Source: SZUA-152 sp964401355 (GTDB lineage Bacteria; Pseudomonadota; Gammaproteobacteria; SZUA-152). From it: DNA of 8,051 bases. The position numbers and the translations under genes are program-made. The notes beneath the pieces are model-generated. The model searched no databases. It was given only the letters and a program-made list of their open reading frames with translations, and was not told the origin of the DNA. The first letter of the stretch is position 1. Each line of letters begins with the position of its first letter. Below are positions 1 through 5,640 of this stretch, piece after piece. Location of the stretch: NCBI GenBank assembly GCA_964401355.1, contig CAYNYJ010000106.1, forward strand, positions 1 to 8,051. The letters run 5' to 3'.

Positions 1-230
1 ATCAGGTATTTTTCGGAATCAACCCACCTGTTGCACTAGCGAATTGAATTCACGGAACAAATGAGTACTCACGTTAAAGAAAAAAATGTTAGTACTAACC
101 GGCAATAGAGAACAGACACTGATCATCGATGACAATATCACGGTGACCATCGTGAGCATTAACCGCTATTAAGTTAAAATCGGTATAAAAGCTCCCAGAG
201 ATATTTATCGTGGAACAGTGTTATTCCTTG
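1..230. other. Non-coding flank downstream of purK, with two small palindromes
   Basis: I see no convincing gene here. Two perfect palindromes share an AGTACT core: TGAGTACTCA at 62-71 and GTTAGTACTAAC at 88-99, with centres 27 bp apart. A third inverted repeat, TCACG/CGTGA, lies at 138-155. On the minus strand, the direction of purK transcription, the palindrome at 88-99 is followed by a T-run (80-86 on the plus strand reads A). The stem is only about 4 bp and AT-rich, so it is at best a weak terminator for purEK. No strong GC-rich terminator is visible. Confidence 0.4.
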
Positions 231-1343
231 TCACTGACTAATTTCAGGTGGCATTGTTCTCATCGGCGTCAAGGCGAGTAGCTTACTGAGTCCGGTCTGC
301 AACGCCTGCTCATTGTTGGTATGCAGGGTTGCGTGCCCGAGTTTTCGACCGGGACGCGCAGCTTTACCATAGGCATGCAGATGCACCTGTGGCTCGGCAA
401 GAATCTGTGTGGGGGCAGGCAGGGTACCCATGAAGTTCACCATGGCCGAATAGCCAGTGGCTGCAGTGCTTCCCAATGGCCAGCCCAATATTGCCCGGAG
501 ATGGTTTTGGAACTGGCTGGTTTCAGCGCCCTCAATAGTCCAGTGCCCGGAGTTATGCACCCGTGGCGCGAACTCATTGGCGAGTAATTTATCACCCACC
601 TGAAATAACTCTAACGCCAATACTCCTGCGTACCCCAGTTCTTTCAACAGCCGTTGCGCATAGTTTTCAGCAAGTGCCTGCATAGGATCGTTCGGCCGAC
701 TTACGGATAAGTGCAGGATGCCGCTGCGGTGAGTGTTCTCGGTAAGGGGATAAAATGCAGTGTCACCTCGGTGTCCACATACGGCGATCACCGAAAGCTC
801 TCGGTCGAAGGGCACGAAGGTTTCGAGGATGGCAGGCACGCCCTTTAGGCTTTCCCAGGCCGGCGACAGATCCTGCATGTCGCGCAACATGGCCTGGCCC
901 TTGCCATCATAGCCCTGACTGCGGGTTTTCAGCAGTGCTGGCAAGCCGATTTCGGCCACCGCCTGCTGTAAATCCGCCAGGCTATCCACGGCCACAAAGG
1001 CGGGTGTGGGTATATCGAGCTGGCCAAACAGGCGCTTTTCGCGCAGTCGATCCTGTGCCGTGGCCAGCGCTTGTGGCAGGGGGTGAACCGGTACCCGTTC
1101 CGCAAGGAAATTGACGCTTTGCAGCGGCACGTTTTCAAACTCATAGGTCACCACATCGACCTGTTCTGCGAATGCTGTCAGGGCTGATTCGTCATCGAAA
1201 TCAGCATGCACATGCGTACCCAGCGATGCCGCGCAGGCATCCTTGGCAGGGCATAGAAAAACGAATTCCAGGCCCAAAGGATATCCTTCCAGAGCCAACA
1301 TGCGCGCGAGTTGGCCGCCACCTAACACCCCGATTTTTTTCAT
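231..1343 (-). CDS. purK: N5-carboxyaminoimidazole ribonucleotide synthase (ATP-grasp)
   Basis: PurK makes N5-carboxyaminoimidazole ribonucleotide from aminoimidazole ribonucleotide, bicarbonate and ATP, in cytosolic de novo purine synthesis. The 370-residue protein has the family's usual length. It begins with the nucleotide-binding-like GVLGGGQLARM (residues 5-15). The PurK signature YEFENVP follows at 67-73. The ATP-grasp glycine-rich stretch KTRSQGYDGKGQ lies at 139-150, and the metal/phosphate-binding NEFAPRVHNSGHWT starts at about 256. The ATG overlaps the purE stop codon as ATGA. A GAGG four bases before the start, inside the end of purE, serves as ribosome binding site. The two genes are therefore very likely co-transcribed and translationally coupled. 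PurK's unstable product is the substrate of PurE. I see no broken motif. The call rests on family motifs recognised by eye and is secure. Confidence 0.97.
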   Translation of the reverse strand: MKKIGVLGGGQLARMLALEGYPLGLEFVFLCPAKDACAASLGTHVHADFDDESALTAFAEQVDVVTYEFENVPLQSVNFLAERVPVHPLPQALATAQDRLREKRLFGQLDIPTPAFVAVDSLADLQQAVAEIGLPALLKTRSQGYDGKGQAMLRDMQDLSPAWESLKGVPAILETFVPFDRELSVIAVCGHRGDTAFYPLTENTHRSGILHLSVSRPNDPMQALAENYAQRLLKELGYAGVLALELFQVGDKLLANEFAPRVHNSGHWTIEGAETSQFQNHLRAILGWPLGSTAATGYSAMVNFMGTLPAPTQILAEPQVHLHAYGKAARPGRKLGHATLHTNNEQALQTGLSKLLALTPMRTMPPEISQ

Positions 1344-1834
1344 ACGGCCTCACGAGGGTCGGCGTTAGCCAGCACAGCCTCGGTTTGTTGTGCTCGAAAC
1401 CGCTCCAGGGCCTCGCGGAATGATGAATGTTTGTTGCTCAGGATGGCCGTCGCCAGCAAGGCGGCATTGATGGCACCGGCCTTGCCGATCGCGAGCGTGC
1501 CCACCGGGATGCCAGCGGGCATCTGGGCGATAGATAGCAACGAATCCATGCCATTGAGCGCTTTGGATTGCACCGGCACGCCGAGTATCGGCACTAGCGT
1601 TTTGGCCGCCATCATACCTGGCAGGTGTGCCGCTCCCCCCGCCCCGGCGATGATGACCTCTAAGCCCCGTGTTCGGGCGGATTCGGCGTACTGAAATAGT
1701 TTGTCTGGGGTGCGATGGGCGGAAACCACCTCTACTTCGTGAGGTACATCCAGCAGTTCCAGGGTTTCCGCTGCATGGCGCATCGTCTCCCAATCCGAGG
1801 TTGAGCCCATGATAATACCGACCAGTGGTTTCAT
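1340..1834 (-). CDS. purE: N5-carboxyaminoimidazole ribonucleotide mutase (class I PurE)
   Basis: PurE moves the carboxyl group of N5-CAIR to carbon 4, giving 4-carboxy-AIR, the step after PurK. The 164-residue protein matches the usual size of stand-alone bacterial class I PurE. The phosphate-binding N-terminus GIIMGSTSDW lies at residues 6-15. SAHRTP (38-43) contains His40, which by family alignment is the catalytic histidine. The conserved AGAGGAAHLPG loop is at 63-73, followed by GVPVQS (85-90). The start is supported by GGAAGA (plus-strand 1841-1846) six bases upstream of the ATG. It is the first gene of a purE-purK unit with a 4-base overlap. Proteobacterial purEK is often repressed by PurR, but I could not find a convincing PUR box (ACGCAAACGTTTTCGT-like) upstream, so its control here is open. 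Confidence 0.97.
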   Translation of the reverse strand: MKPLVGIIMGSTSDWETMRHAAETLELLDVPHEVEVVSAHRTPDKLFQYAESARTRGLEVIIAGAGGAAHLPGMMAAKTLVPILGVPVQSKALNGMDSLLSIAQMPAGIPVGTLAIGKAGAINAALLATAILSNKHSSFREALERFRAQQTEAVLANADPREAV

Positions 1835-1919
1835 TGTTTTTCTTCCATCATTGTCAAAATTTCTTCGCTCGTCAGATCGCCAGGCTGTTCAGAAGCAGCC
1901 ACCTAGGAGCATTCAGTTG

Positions 1920-1959
1920 GCGGGTATTTCAGTGTGATCCCGTGATGATACTGACCCGC
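1920..1959 (-). promoter_or_regulatory. Hairpin in the putative purE 5' leader
   Basis: Two nested stems face each other: GCGGG (1920-1924) with CCCGC (1955-1959), and TCAGT (1929-1933) with ACTGA (1950-1954), separated by a four-base bulge on one side only. If transcription starts near 1970, the hairpin lies in the first part of a roughly 136-base purE leader. A second small stem, GGCTG/CAGCC, sits at 1883-1900. There is no T-run after either stem, so neither looks like an intrinsic terminator. It does not resemble a purine riboswitch that I recognise. A regulatory role is inference. Confidence 0.3.
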
Positions 1960-1976
1960 TTGCGATAGTCGCTGGC

Positions 1977-1985
1977 ATTATATCA
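1977..1985 (-). promoter_or_regulatory. Candidate extended -10 promoter for purEK
   Basis: The minus strand reads TGATATAAT, a perfect TATAAT preceded by the TGn of an extended -10 element. The -35 position, about 17 bp upstream (plus 2000-2005), is poor, as is common for extended -10 promoters. Transcription would begin near 1970, leaving a leader of about 136 bases before purE. No better promoter-like pair was seen closer to the gene. A TTGACA at 1850-1855 on this strand is too close to the start codon to serve as a -35. Confidence 0.45.
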
Positions 1986-2007
1986 TCTCTTAATGTGAGT
2001 GGATCAG

Positions 2008-2118
2008 ATGAGCAAACGGATGCTGAGAGAGGTGTTTGGCAAAATACTAAACGGGAACGTGGCTCCTTCTAGCGAAGAAGTGAGGGATGGCATCGGTTTA
2101 GCCTTAAGGAACCGCTGA
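2008..2118 (+). CDS. Short unrecognised ORF ending in the MITE-like element
   Basis: An open frame of 36 residues starts at ATG 2008, reads MSKRMLREVFGKILNGNVAP and continues with an acidic-basic stretch to LALRNR. It lies divergent from purE, only about 25 bp from the candidate purE -10. The last residues and the stop codon are supplied by the MITE-like element, whose left TTAA is at 2104-2107. The composition is protein-like, with charged residues and a possible amphipathic helix. However, no good ribosome binding site precedes the ATG, and I recognise no family. It may be a gene fragment truncated by the insertion, or chance. Confidence 0.2.
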   Translation: MSKRMLREVFGKILNGNVAPSSEEVRDGIGLALRNR

Positions 2119-2232
2119 TTAATTCTGGACGAAGTCGATTGTGACCTAAAATGTCCGGCTTCGCCAACAGTGGCGTTGCCAGACATTTTAGGTGCAAGAT
2201 GCGCGGTTATGAATGCATCAGAAGTTGCTTAA
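2104..2232. mobile_element. MITE-like element flanked by TTAA
   Basis: A 121-bp segment (2108-2228) is bounded by TTAA at 2104-2107 and again at 2229-2232. Its ends form an imperfect inverted repeat: GGAACCGCTGATTAATTC on the left, and GCAACTTCTGATGCATTC read inward from the right end, matching at 13 of 18 positions. Between them sits a long hairpin (2144-2193). It encodes no transposase. Small size, terminal inverted repeats and a target duplication are the hallmarks of a MITE. TTAA fits the YTAR target duplication known for the IS5 group of the IS5 family, so a relative of that group is a reasonable but unproven parent. Because TTAA is its own reverse complement, it could also be the outer end of the inverted repeat rather than a duplication. 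The element begins six bases past the permease stop codon. Confidence 0.55.
2144..2193. repeat. Long inverted repeat (hairpin) inside the MITE-like element
   Basis: ACCTAAAATGTC (2144-2155) pairs perfectly with GACATTTTAGGT (2182-2193). The stem continues inward through GGC/GCC and CGCCA/TGGCG, broken by one single and one two-base mismatch. Each arm is 23 bases, with a four-base ACAG loop (2167-2170). In RNA from either strand this would fold strongly. No T-run follows on either side, so it is not a standard intrinsic terminator. It lies in the 3' untranslated region of the permease mRNA, where it could stabilise the end or help stop transcription; that is inference. Confidence 0.75.
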
Positions 2233-2238
2233 ATATGC

Positions 2239-3579
2239 TCAGTCTATCGCACTTTTGCTTTGTTTCTTAAGGTTGTCAACATACCTTTTGACAATAGCTC
2301 TGCCTGGGATTTTATCGTTCTTGTTATAAACCAGATAATGAACGATGGCGTGTGCTGCCATGGCAATTAACAAGCCTTCAAAGATGCCCACCTTATAGAC
2401 GAGAGCACCACATAGGATGGCCAGCATCAAGGCATAAGGGCCGTGATGGATCACATGTCCAAGTCCGGCAATCATTTTCCAGCCGGTAAATATCATGATG
2501 ACTGCCAATGCAAACTTGGGCAGATAGTCCAGGTAGTGTGTATTGAGAGTGAAGAATAAAACCACACTGCCAATGATCAAAACAGAAAACTTGGTATAAG
2601 CACCCGCCAGTTTATTGGTCGTGCTTTTCGCCAGGCCATCCAGGTTGGTCATGCCACCGAAGAAACTTGCCCCCATATTGGCAATCCAAATGGCAAGCAA
2701 GCTGTTGTTGCTGTTACATTTGCGTTTTAAGGGGTCAATTTTTTCAATGGCTGCATTGCTCATCACCTGCTCAATCACATCGATGACTGCAAGCATTACG
2801 CAGAAAAGCACCATGTAAACCAGTAGCATAAAGGTTACATCGGTGGGTATTGGCAGTCGTAGTTCAAGATCAACATCCTCTACGTATATCATGGGGACAT
2901 CGATTATCTGGGCCAATATCACGCCACCAACGATGAGCACAAAATAGGGTATGGCAGGTTTTGTATGCTGAAACTTGGAAAACAGATATAAAAATCCGGC
3001 AAGACCCATTGCTGAAATGATGACGATTTGCATTCTTGCGGCATTCCAGAATTCTTCTGCTTCCGCAGCGGCTGGCACTTCATAGGTGAAGGCGAAAAAC
3101 TTCACAAGAATTTTCAGGCCAATGCCCGCCAGCAGCCCCTCAACTAAATAGACCGGCACGGCAATCAGCAAGTATCTTTGCCAGTTGAATTTCCATATAA
3201 CGGCTTGCATTACCGACGTCAGGAAAATACAAAATGCCATATTTTGCACCCCAAAGGAGGCCACTCCCAATGCCAGTACGGGCGCTAACCCAGCCGCAAT
3301 ACCGGGTGATCCGATATAATTTCCGGGCCTAATCCAGGAATTAATCCAGCCAATCAGGCAGGCGAATGCCACTGTCGCCAAGCCAACCTTGATTGGGTAA
3401 TCTGACATGATGGCAATGCCAATAGACAAAGGAATGGCCATTGAGCCGGTTATGAGACCCGCGGATACATCACGTAAAGCGTACTGGGCCTGAAAGGCTG
3501 CGTTACCGGGTATCGTGACGGGTTTTGTATCTTGAAGGTCTGATGCTGATTTGTTTTCTGAATCTGCTTGTGAAGTCAT
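2239..3579 (-). CDS. SulP/SLC26-type inorganic anion permease lacking a STAS domain
   Basis: This is an inner-membrane protein of 446 residues (from the ATG) with about twelve hydrophobic segments. SulP family marks are visible. Early, there is DVSAGLITGSMAIPLSIGIA, then GSPGIAAGLAPVLALGV near residues 91-108, which corresponds to the anion-site region. Later comes a stretch with NSNNSLLAIWIANMGASFFGG followed by a TNLDGLAKSTTN segment, the usual conserved half of the transporter. PKFALAVIMIFTGWKM precedes the last hydrophobic pair. Most SulP proteins end in a cytosolic STAS domain; here only about 25 basic residues follow the last membrane segment. Transported ions in the family include sulfate, bicarbonate and other anions, and the substrate here cannot be told. 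The start is uncertain by two codons: a TTG at 3585 sits six bases from an AGAGG site, the ATG at 3579 twelve bases. There is no partner gene beside it. Confidence 0.85.
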   Translation of the reverse strand: MTSQADSENKSASDLQDTKPVTIPGNAAFQAQYALRDVSAGLITGSMAIPLSIGIAIMSDYPIKVGLATVAFACLIGWINSWIRPGNYIGSPGIAAGLAPVLALGVASFGVQNMAFCIFLTSVMQAVIWKFNWQRYLLIAVPVYLVEGLLAGIGLKILVKFFAFTYEVPAAAEAEEFWNAARMQIVIISAMGLAGFLYLFSKFQHTKPAIPYFVLIVGGVILAQIIDVPMIYVEDVDLELRLPIPTDVTFMLLVYMVLFCVMLAVIDVIEQVMSNAAIEKIDPLKRKCNSNNSLLAIWIANMGASFFGGMTNLDGLAKSTTNKLAGAYTKFSVLIIGSVVLFFTLNTHYLDYLPKFALAVIMIFTGWKMIAGLGHVIHHGPYALMLAILCGALVYKVGIFEGLLIAMAAHAIVHYLVYNKNDKIPGRAIVKRYVDNLKKQSKSAID

Positions 3580-3595
3580 AAACAATTAAAGCCTC

Positions 3596-3622
3596 TTGAC
3601 AATTTAAAATGATCCGTACAAT
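3596..3622 (+). promoter_or_regulatory. Promoter-like TTGACA/TACAAT pair
   Basis: A perfect -35 hexamer TTGACA (3596-3601) is followed 15 bases later by TACAAT (3617-3622). Using CAATAA as the -10 instead gives 17 bases. It points rightward, away from the permease, toward the 32-residue ORF at 3700. The short spacer lowers confidence. The same stretch lies in the leader of the permease gene on the other strand. Confidence 0.35.
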
Positions 3623-3699
3623 AACGCATGGGAAACGTCCTCTATTGAATACAACGTAACACATTGAAATTTCATGGGTATTCAGAGAGGGCTTGAGGT

Positions 3700-3798
3700 A
3701 TGTTTTGTGACCGCAACACTAACATATGTGACCTCACAGAGGTAATTTATGTCAATACAAAAAATTTGTATGTGGTGCTAAAAAAACGTCGTTATTGA
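3700..3798 (+). CDS. Possible small protein of 32 residues, unrecognised
   Basis: The frame starts MFCDRNTNICDLTEVIYV and ends in a basic LKKRRY before TGA at 3796-3798. An AGAGAGG site (3684-3690) lies nine bases before the ATG, a good bacterial ribosome binding site, and the promoter-like pair at 3596-3622 is on the same strand upstream. The middle part has a beta-strand-like pattern (EVIYV, LYVVL). I do not recognise a family, and an ORF this short can arise by chance. The two TGTGACC repeats lie inside the frame, so this stretch could instead be regulatory DNA for the divergent permease gene. Confidence 0.25.
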   Translation: MFCDRNTNICDLTEVIYVNTKNLYVVLKKRRY

Positions 3799-3824
3799 TA
3801 TCTTATCGTTATGGGTAAATCGAT

Positions 3825-3968
3825 TTATTTGCAATTCTGTGGGTGAGAGAGAAGATTCTCACCGCTTAACGATGACATCACCAGTGTGCAGTTACGATCT
3901 GCAACGTACTTATCGATCTGCTTTTGCAGTCCATCAGGCAAGCCCACAGCAACCCTGCCACCTCGCAC
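3825..3968 (-). pseudogene. Possible remnant of a ribbon-helix-helix type protein
   Basis: On the minus strand an open frame runs from a possible GTG at 3968 to TAA at 3825-3827, 47 codons. It contains RVAVGLPDGLQKQIDKYVAD. This resembles the N-terminal strand and first helix of CopG-type ribbon-helix-helix regulators and antitoxins (pattern RVxVxLPdxLxxxIDkxa). After NCT, where such proteins usually continue with a second helix starting near S-R-S-E, the sequence departs to LVMSSLSGENLLSHPQNCK. The frame stays open upstream to about 4023 with no ATG and no ribosome binding site. A decayed or chance ORF fits better than an intact gene. Confidence 0.25.
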
Positions 3969-4112
3969 TTTCGCACTAATTTTGCGCGCAGAATAGGTGA
4001 CGTTCGAAGGCGATTTTCAAAATCCCTAGGATATTGCCCGCAGTACGTTGAACGTTCCTATCGGTGCACTGAAATAATGTCATCCGCGACGACTCCCCTT
4101 TTTGTGGCAGCT

Positions 4113-4121
4113 TGGTACAAT
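4113..4121 (+). promoter_or_regulatory. Candidate extended -10 promoter of gltX
   Basis: TGGTACAAT contains TACAAT (4116-4121) preceded by TGn, an extended -10 element. The -35 position is poor. Transcription would start near 4128, leaving a leader of about 47 bases before the ATG at 4175. If correct, the upstream TTG at 4112 lies in the promoter and cannot be the gltX start. Confidence 0.45.
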
Positions 4122-4174
4122 ACCTCCTTTTTTTCATCGCCCAGTCCACATTAACCCAGGAAACCCCTATCGTA

Positions 4175-5581
4175 ATGCGTACCCGATTTGCTCCCAGCCC
4201 CACTGGTTATCTCCATATTGGCGGTGCCCGTACTGCCCTTTATTCTTGGTTACACGCCCGTAAACATGGCGGGCGGTTTGTGTTGCGCATCGAGGACACG
4301 GACCGTGAACGTTCTACGGAAGCGTCGGTGAATGCCATTCTAGAGGGCATGACCTGGCTGGGGCTGGAGTACGATGAGGGGCCATTTTATCAGTCTCAGC
4401 GTTTTGATCGTTACAAAGAAGTCATCCAACAATTGTTGGATAAGGGACTGGCGTACCGTTGTTACTGTTCGCGCGAGGAGCTGGACACCATGCGCGAAGA
4501 GGCCATGGCGAAAAAAGAAAAGCCGCGTTACAACGGCCGTTGCCGGATGCGCAGCGATGCCCCCGAAGGCATTGAACCAGTGATACGTTTCAAAAACCCC
4601 ACCGAGGGCGCGGTGGTCATTGAAGATTTGATCAAGGGCAGGGTGGTGATTCAGAACAGTGAACTAGATGATTTGATCATCGCCCGTAGCGACGGCACGC
4701 CGACCTACAATCTGACCGTGGTGGTGGATGACTGGGATATGGGTGTGAGTCACGTGATTCGCGGTGATGATCATCTCAACAACACGCCACGACAAATTAA
4801 CTTGCTGCGCGCACTGGGTGTGGAGCCGCCGATTTATGCCCATGCACCAATGATCCTCGGTGATGACGGCAAACGACTCTCCAAACGTCATGGCGCGGTG
4901 AGTGTGATGCAGTACCGCGAAGACGGTATTTTACCGGAGGCACTGCTGAATTATCTGGTGCGCCTAGGTTGGTCTCACGGCGATCAAGAAGTGTTTTCCA
5001 TGGATGAGATGATCGAGTTGTTCGACATCACGGACGTCAATTCAGCGGCCTCCATGTTCGACCGTGAAAAACTGCTGTGGTTGAATCAGCAGTACATTAT
5101 CAAGGCTGAACCGGACTACATTGCACACCACTTAAGTATTCACCTCGGCAAGTTAGGCATCGATCCCAGTGAAGGCCCGGATATTTTAGAAGTGGTCAAA
5201 GCGCAACAGGAGCGTGCACAAACGTTGGTGGAAATGGCCGAAATCAGTCGTTTTATTTACCAGGATTTTGAGGCCTTCGATGAAAAATCCGCGAAAAAGA
5301 ATTTACGCCCGGTGGCTCAGGAGCCGTTGAAAAAGATGCGCGATGCGTTGACGGCACAAACGGATTGGAGTGTTGAAGCCTTACACAAAACGGTTGAAAC
5401 CGTTTCCGAAGCACTGGAGCTGAAAATGGGTAAAGTCGCGCAGCCTTTGCGCGTTGCCGTAGTGGGGCGCGCCGCATCACCCGGTATCGATGTAACTTTG
5501 CACCTGGTCGGCAAAGAGGCGTGCTTGCGACGTATCGATATGGCTTTGGCCTTTATTGAAAAGCGCGCAGCCGAAAGCTGA
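4175..5581 (+). CDS. gltX: Glutamyl-tRNA synthetase (GluRS)
   Basis: This class I aminoacyl-tRNA synthetase attaches glutamate to tRNA-Glu in the cytosol. The 468-residue product is close to the E. coli enzyme (471). It opens RTRFAPSPTGYLHIGGART, with the class I HIGH-type signature as HIGG at 14-17. RIEDTDRERS follows at 38-47. A zinc-site pattern Cys96-x-Cys98...Tyr119...Cys123 matches the E. coli zinc ligands. The second signature is KRLSKRHG at 233-240. The C-terminal part is the anticodon-binding region. I chose ATG 4175 rather than the upstream TTG at 4112: the protein family begins almost at the RFAPSPTG motif, the extra 21 residues look like leader DNA, and AGGA at 4158-4161 lies 13 bases upstream of this ATG. 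glnS follows after 59 bp on the same strand, and tRNA-Glu, the substrate, lies further down. Confidence 0.97.
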   Translation: MRTRFAPSPTGYLHIGGARTALYSWLHARKHGGRFVLRIEDTDRERSTEASVNAILEGMTWLGLEYDEGPFYQSQRFDRYKEVIQQLLDKGLAYRCYCSREELDTMREEAMAKKEKPRYNGRCRMRSDAPEGIEPVIRFKNPTEGAVVIEDLIKGRVVIQNSELDDLIIARSDGTPTYNLTVVVDDWDMGVSHVIRGDDHLNNTPRQINLLRALGVEPPIYAHAPMILGDDGKRLSKRHGAVSVMQYREDGILPEALLNYLVRLGWSHGDQEVFSMDEMIELFDITDVNSAASMFDREKLLWLNQQYIIKAEPDYIAHHLSIHLGKLGIDPSEGPDILEVVKAQQERAQTLVEMAEISRFIYQDFEAFDEKSAKKNLRPVAQEPLKKMRDALTAQTDWSVEALHKTVETVSEALELKMGKVAQPLRVAVVGRAASPGIDVTLHLVGKEACLRRIDMALAFIEKRAAES

Positions 5582-5640
5582 TCGCACACACGCTTTACAA
5601 CAAAAAATATTTTTAGGCAGGACAGGATAAATAACACCCT

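Larger units (their letters stand above)
3586..4111. other. Gene-poor interval between the permease gene and gltX
   Basis: No full-size gene is evident in these 526 bases. Items listed separately are a plus-strand promoter-like pair overlapping its left edge, a 32-residue ORF, and a minus-strand remnant. Other structure: TGTGACC occurs at 3706-3712 and again at 3727-3733, 21 bp apart, the second copy extending into TGTGACCTCACA. An AT-rich 7-bp inverted repeat ATACAAA/TTTGTAT lies at 3755-3771, and a 7-bp stem GGTGAGA/TCTCACC with an 8-base loop at 3842-3863. None carries a T-run typical of a terminator. The permease promoter must lie here, but I could not pick out a convincing minus-strand -35/-10 pair. 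Confidence 0.4.

Noticed and set aside
61..108. Plus-strand 15-codon ORF at the left edge
   Set aside because: Too short to support, and its sequence is dominated by the two AGTACT palindromes.
755..1114. Plus-strand 119-residue ORF inside purK
   Set aside because: It is antisense to a well-conserved gene and its Arg/Pro-rich composition is typical of a shadow frame.
2004..2186. Minus-strand 60-residue ORF beside the MITE-like element
   Set aside because: It runs across the element boundary and into the hairpin arm, has low-complexity composition rich in Ser/Leu, and shows no family resemblance.
3727..3738. CRP binding site TGTGACCTCACA
   Set aside because: The two half-sites are separated by 2 bases instead of 6, so it does not fit CRP or FNR spacing.
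5603..5614. AAAAATATTTTT palindrome between gltX and glnS as a terminator
   Set aside because: The stem is entirely A/T with no GC pairs, so it would not stop transcription; gltX and glnS are more likely one transcript.
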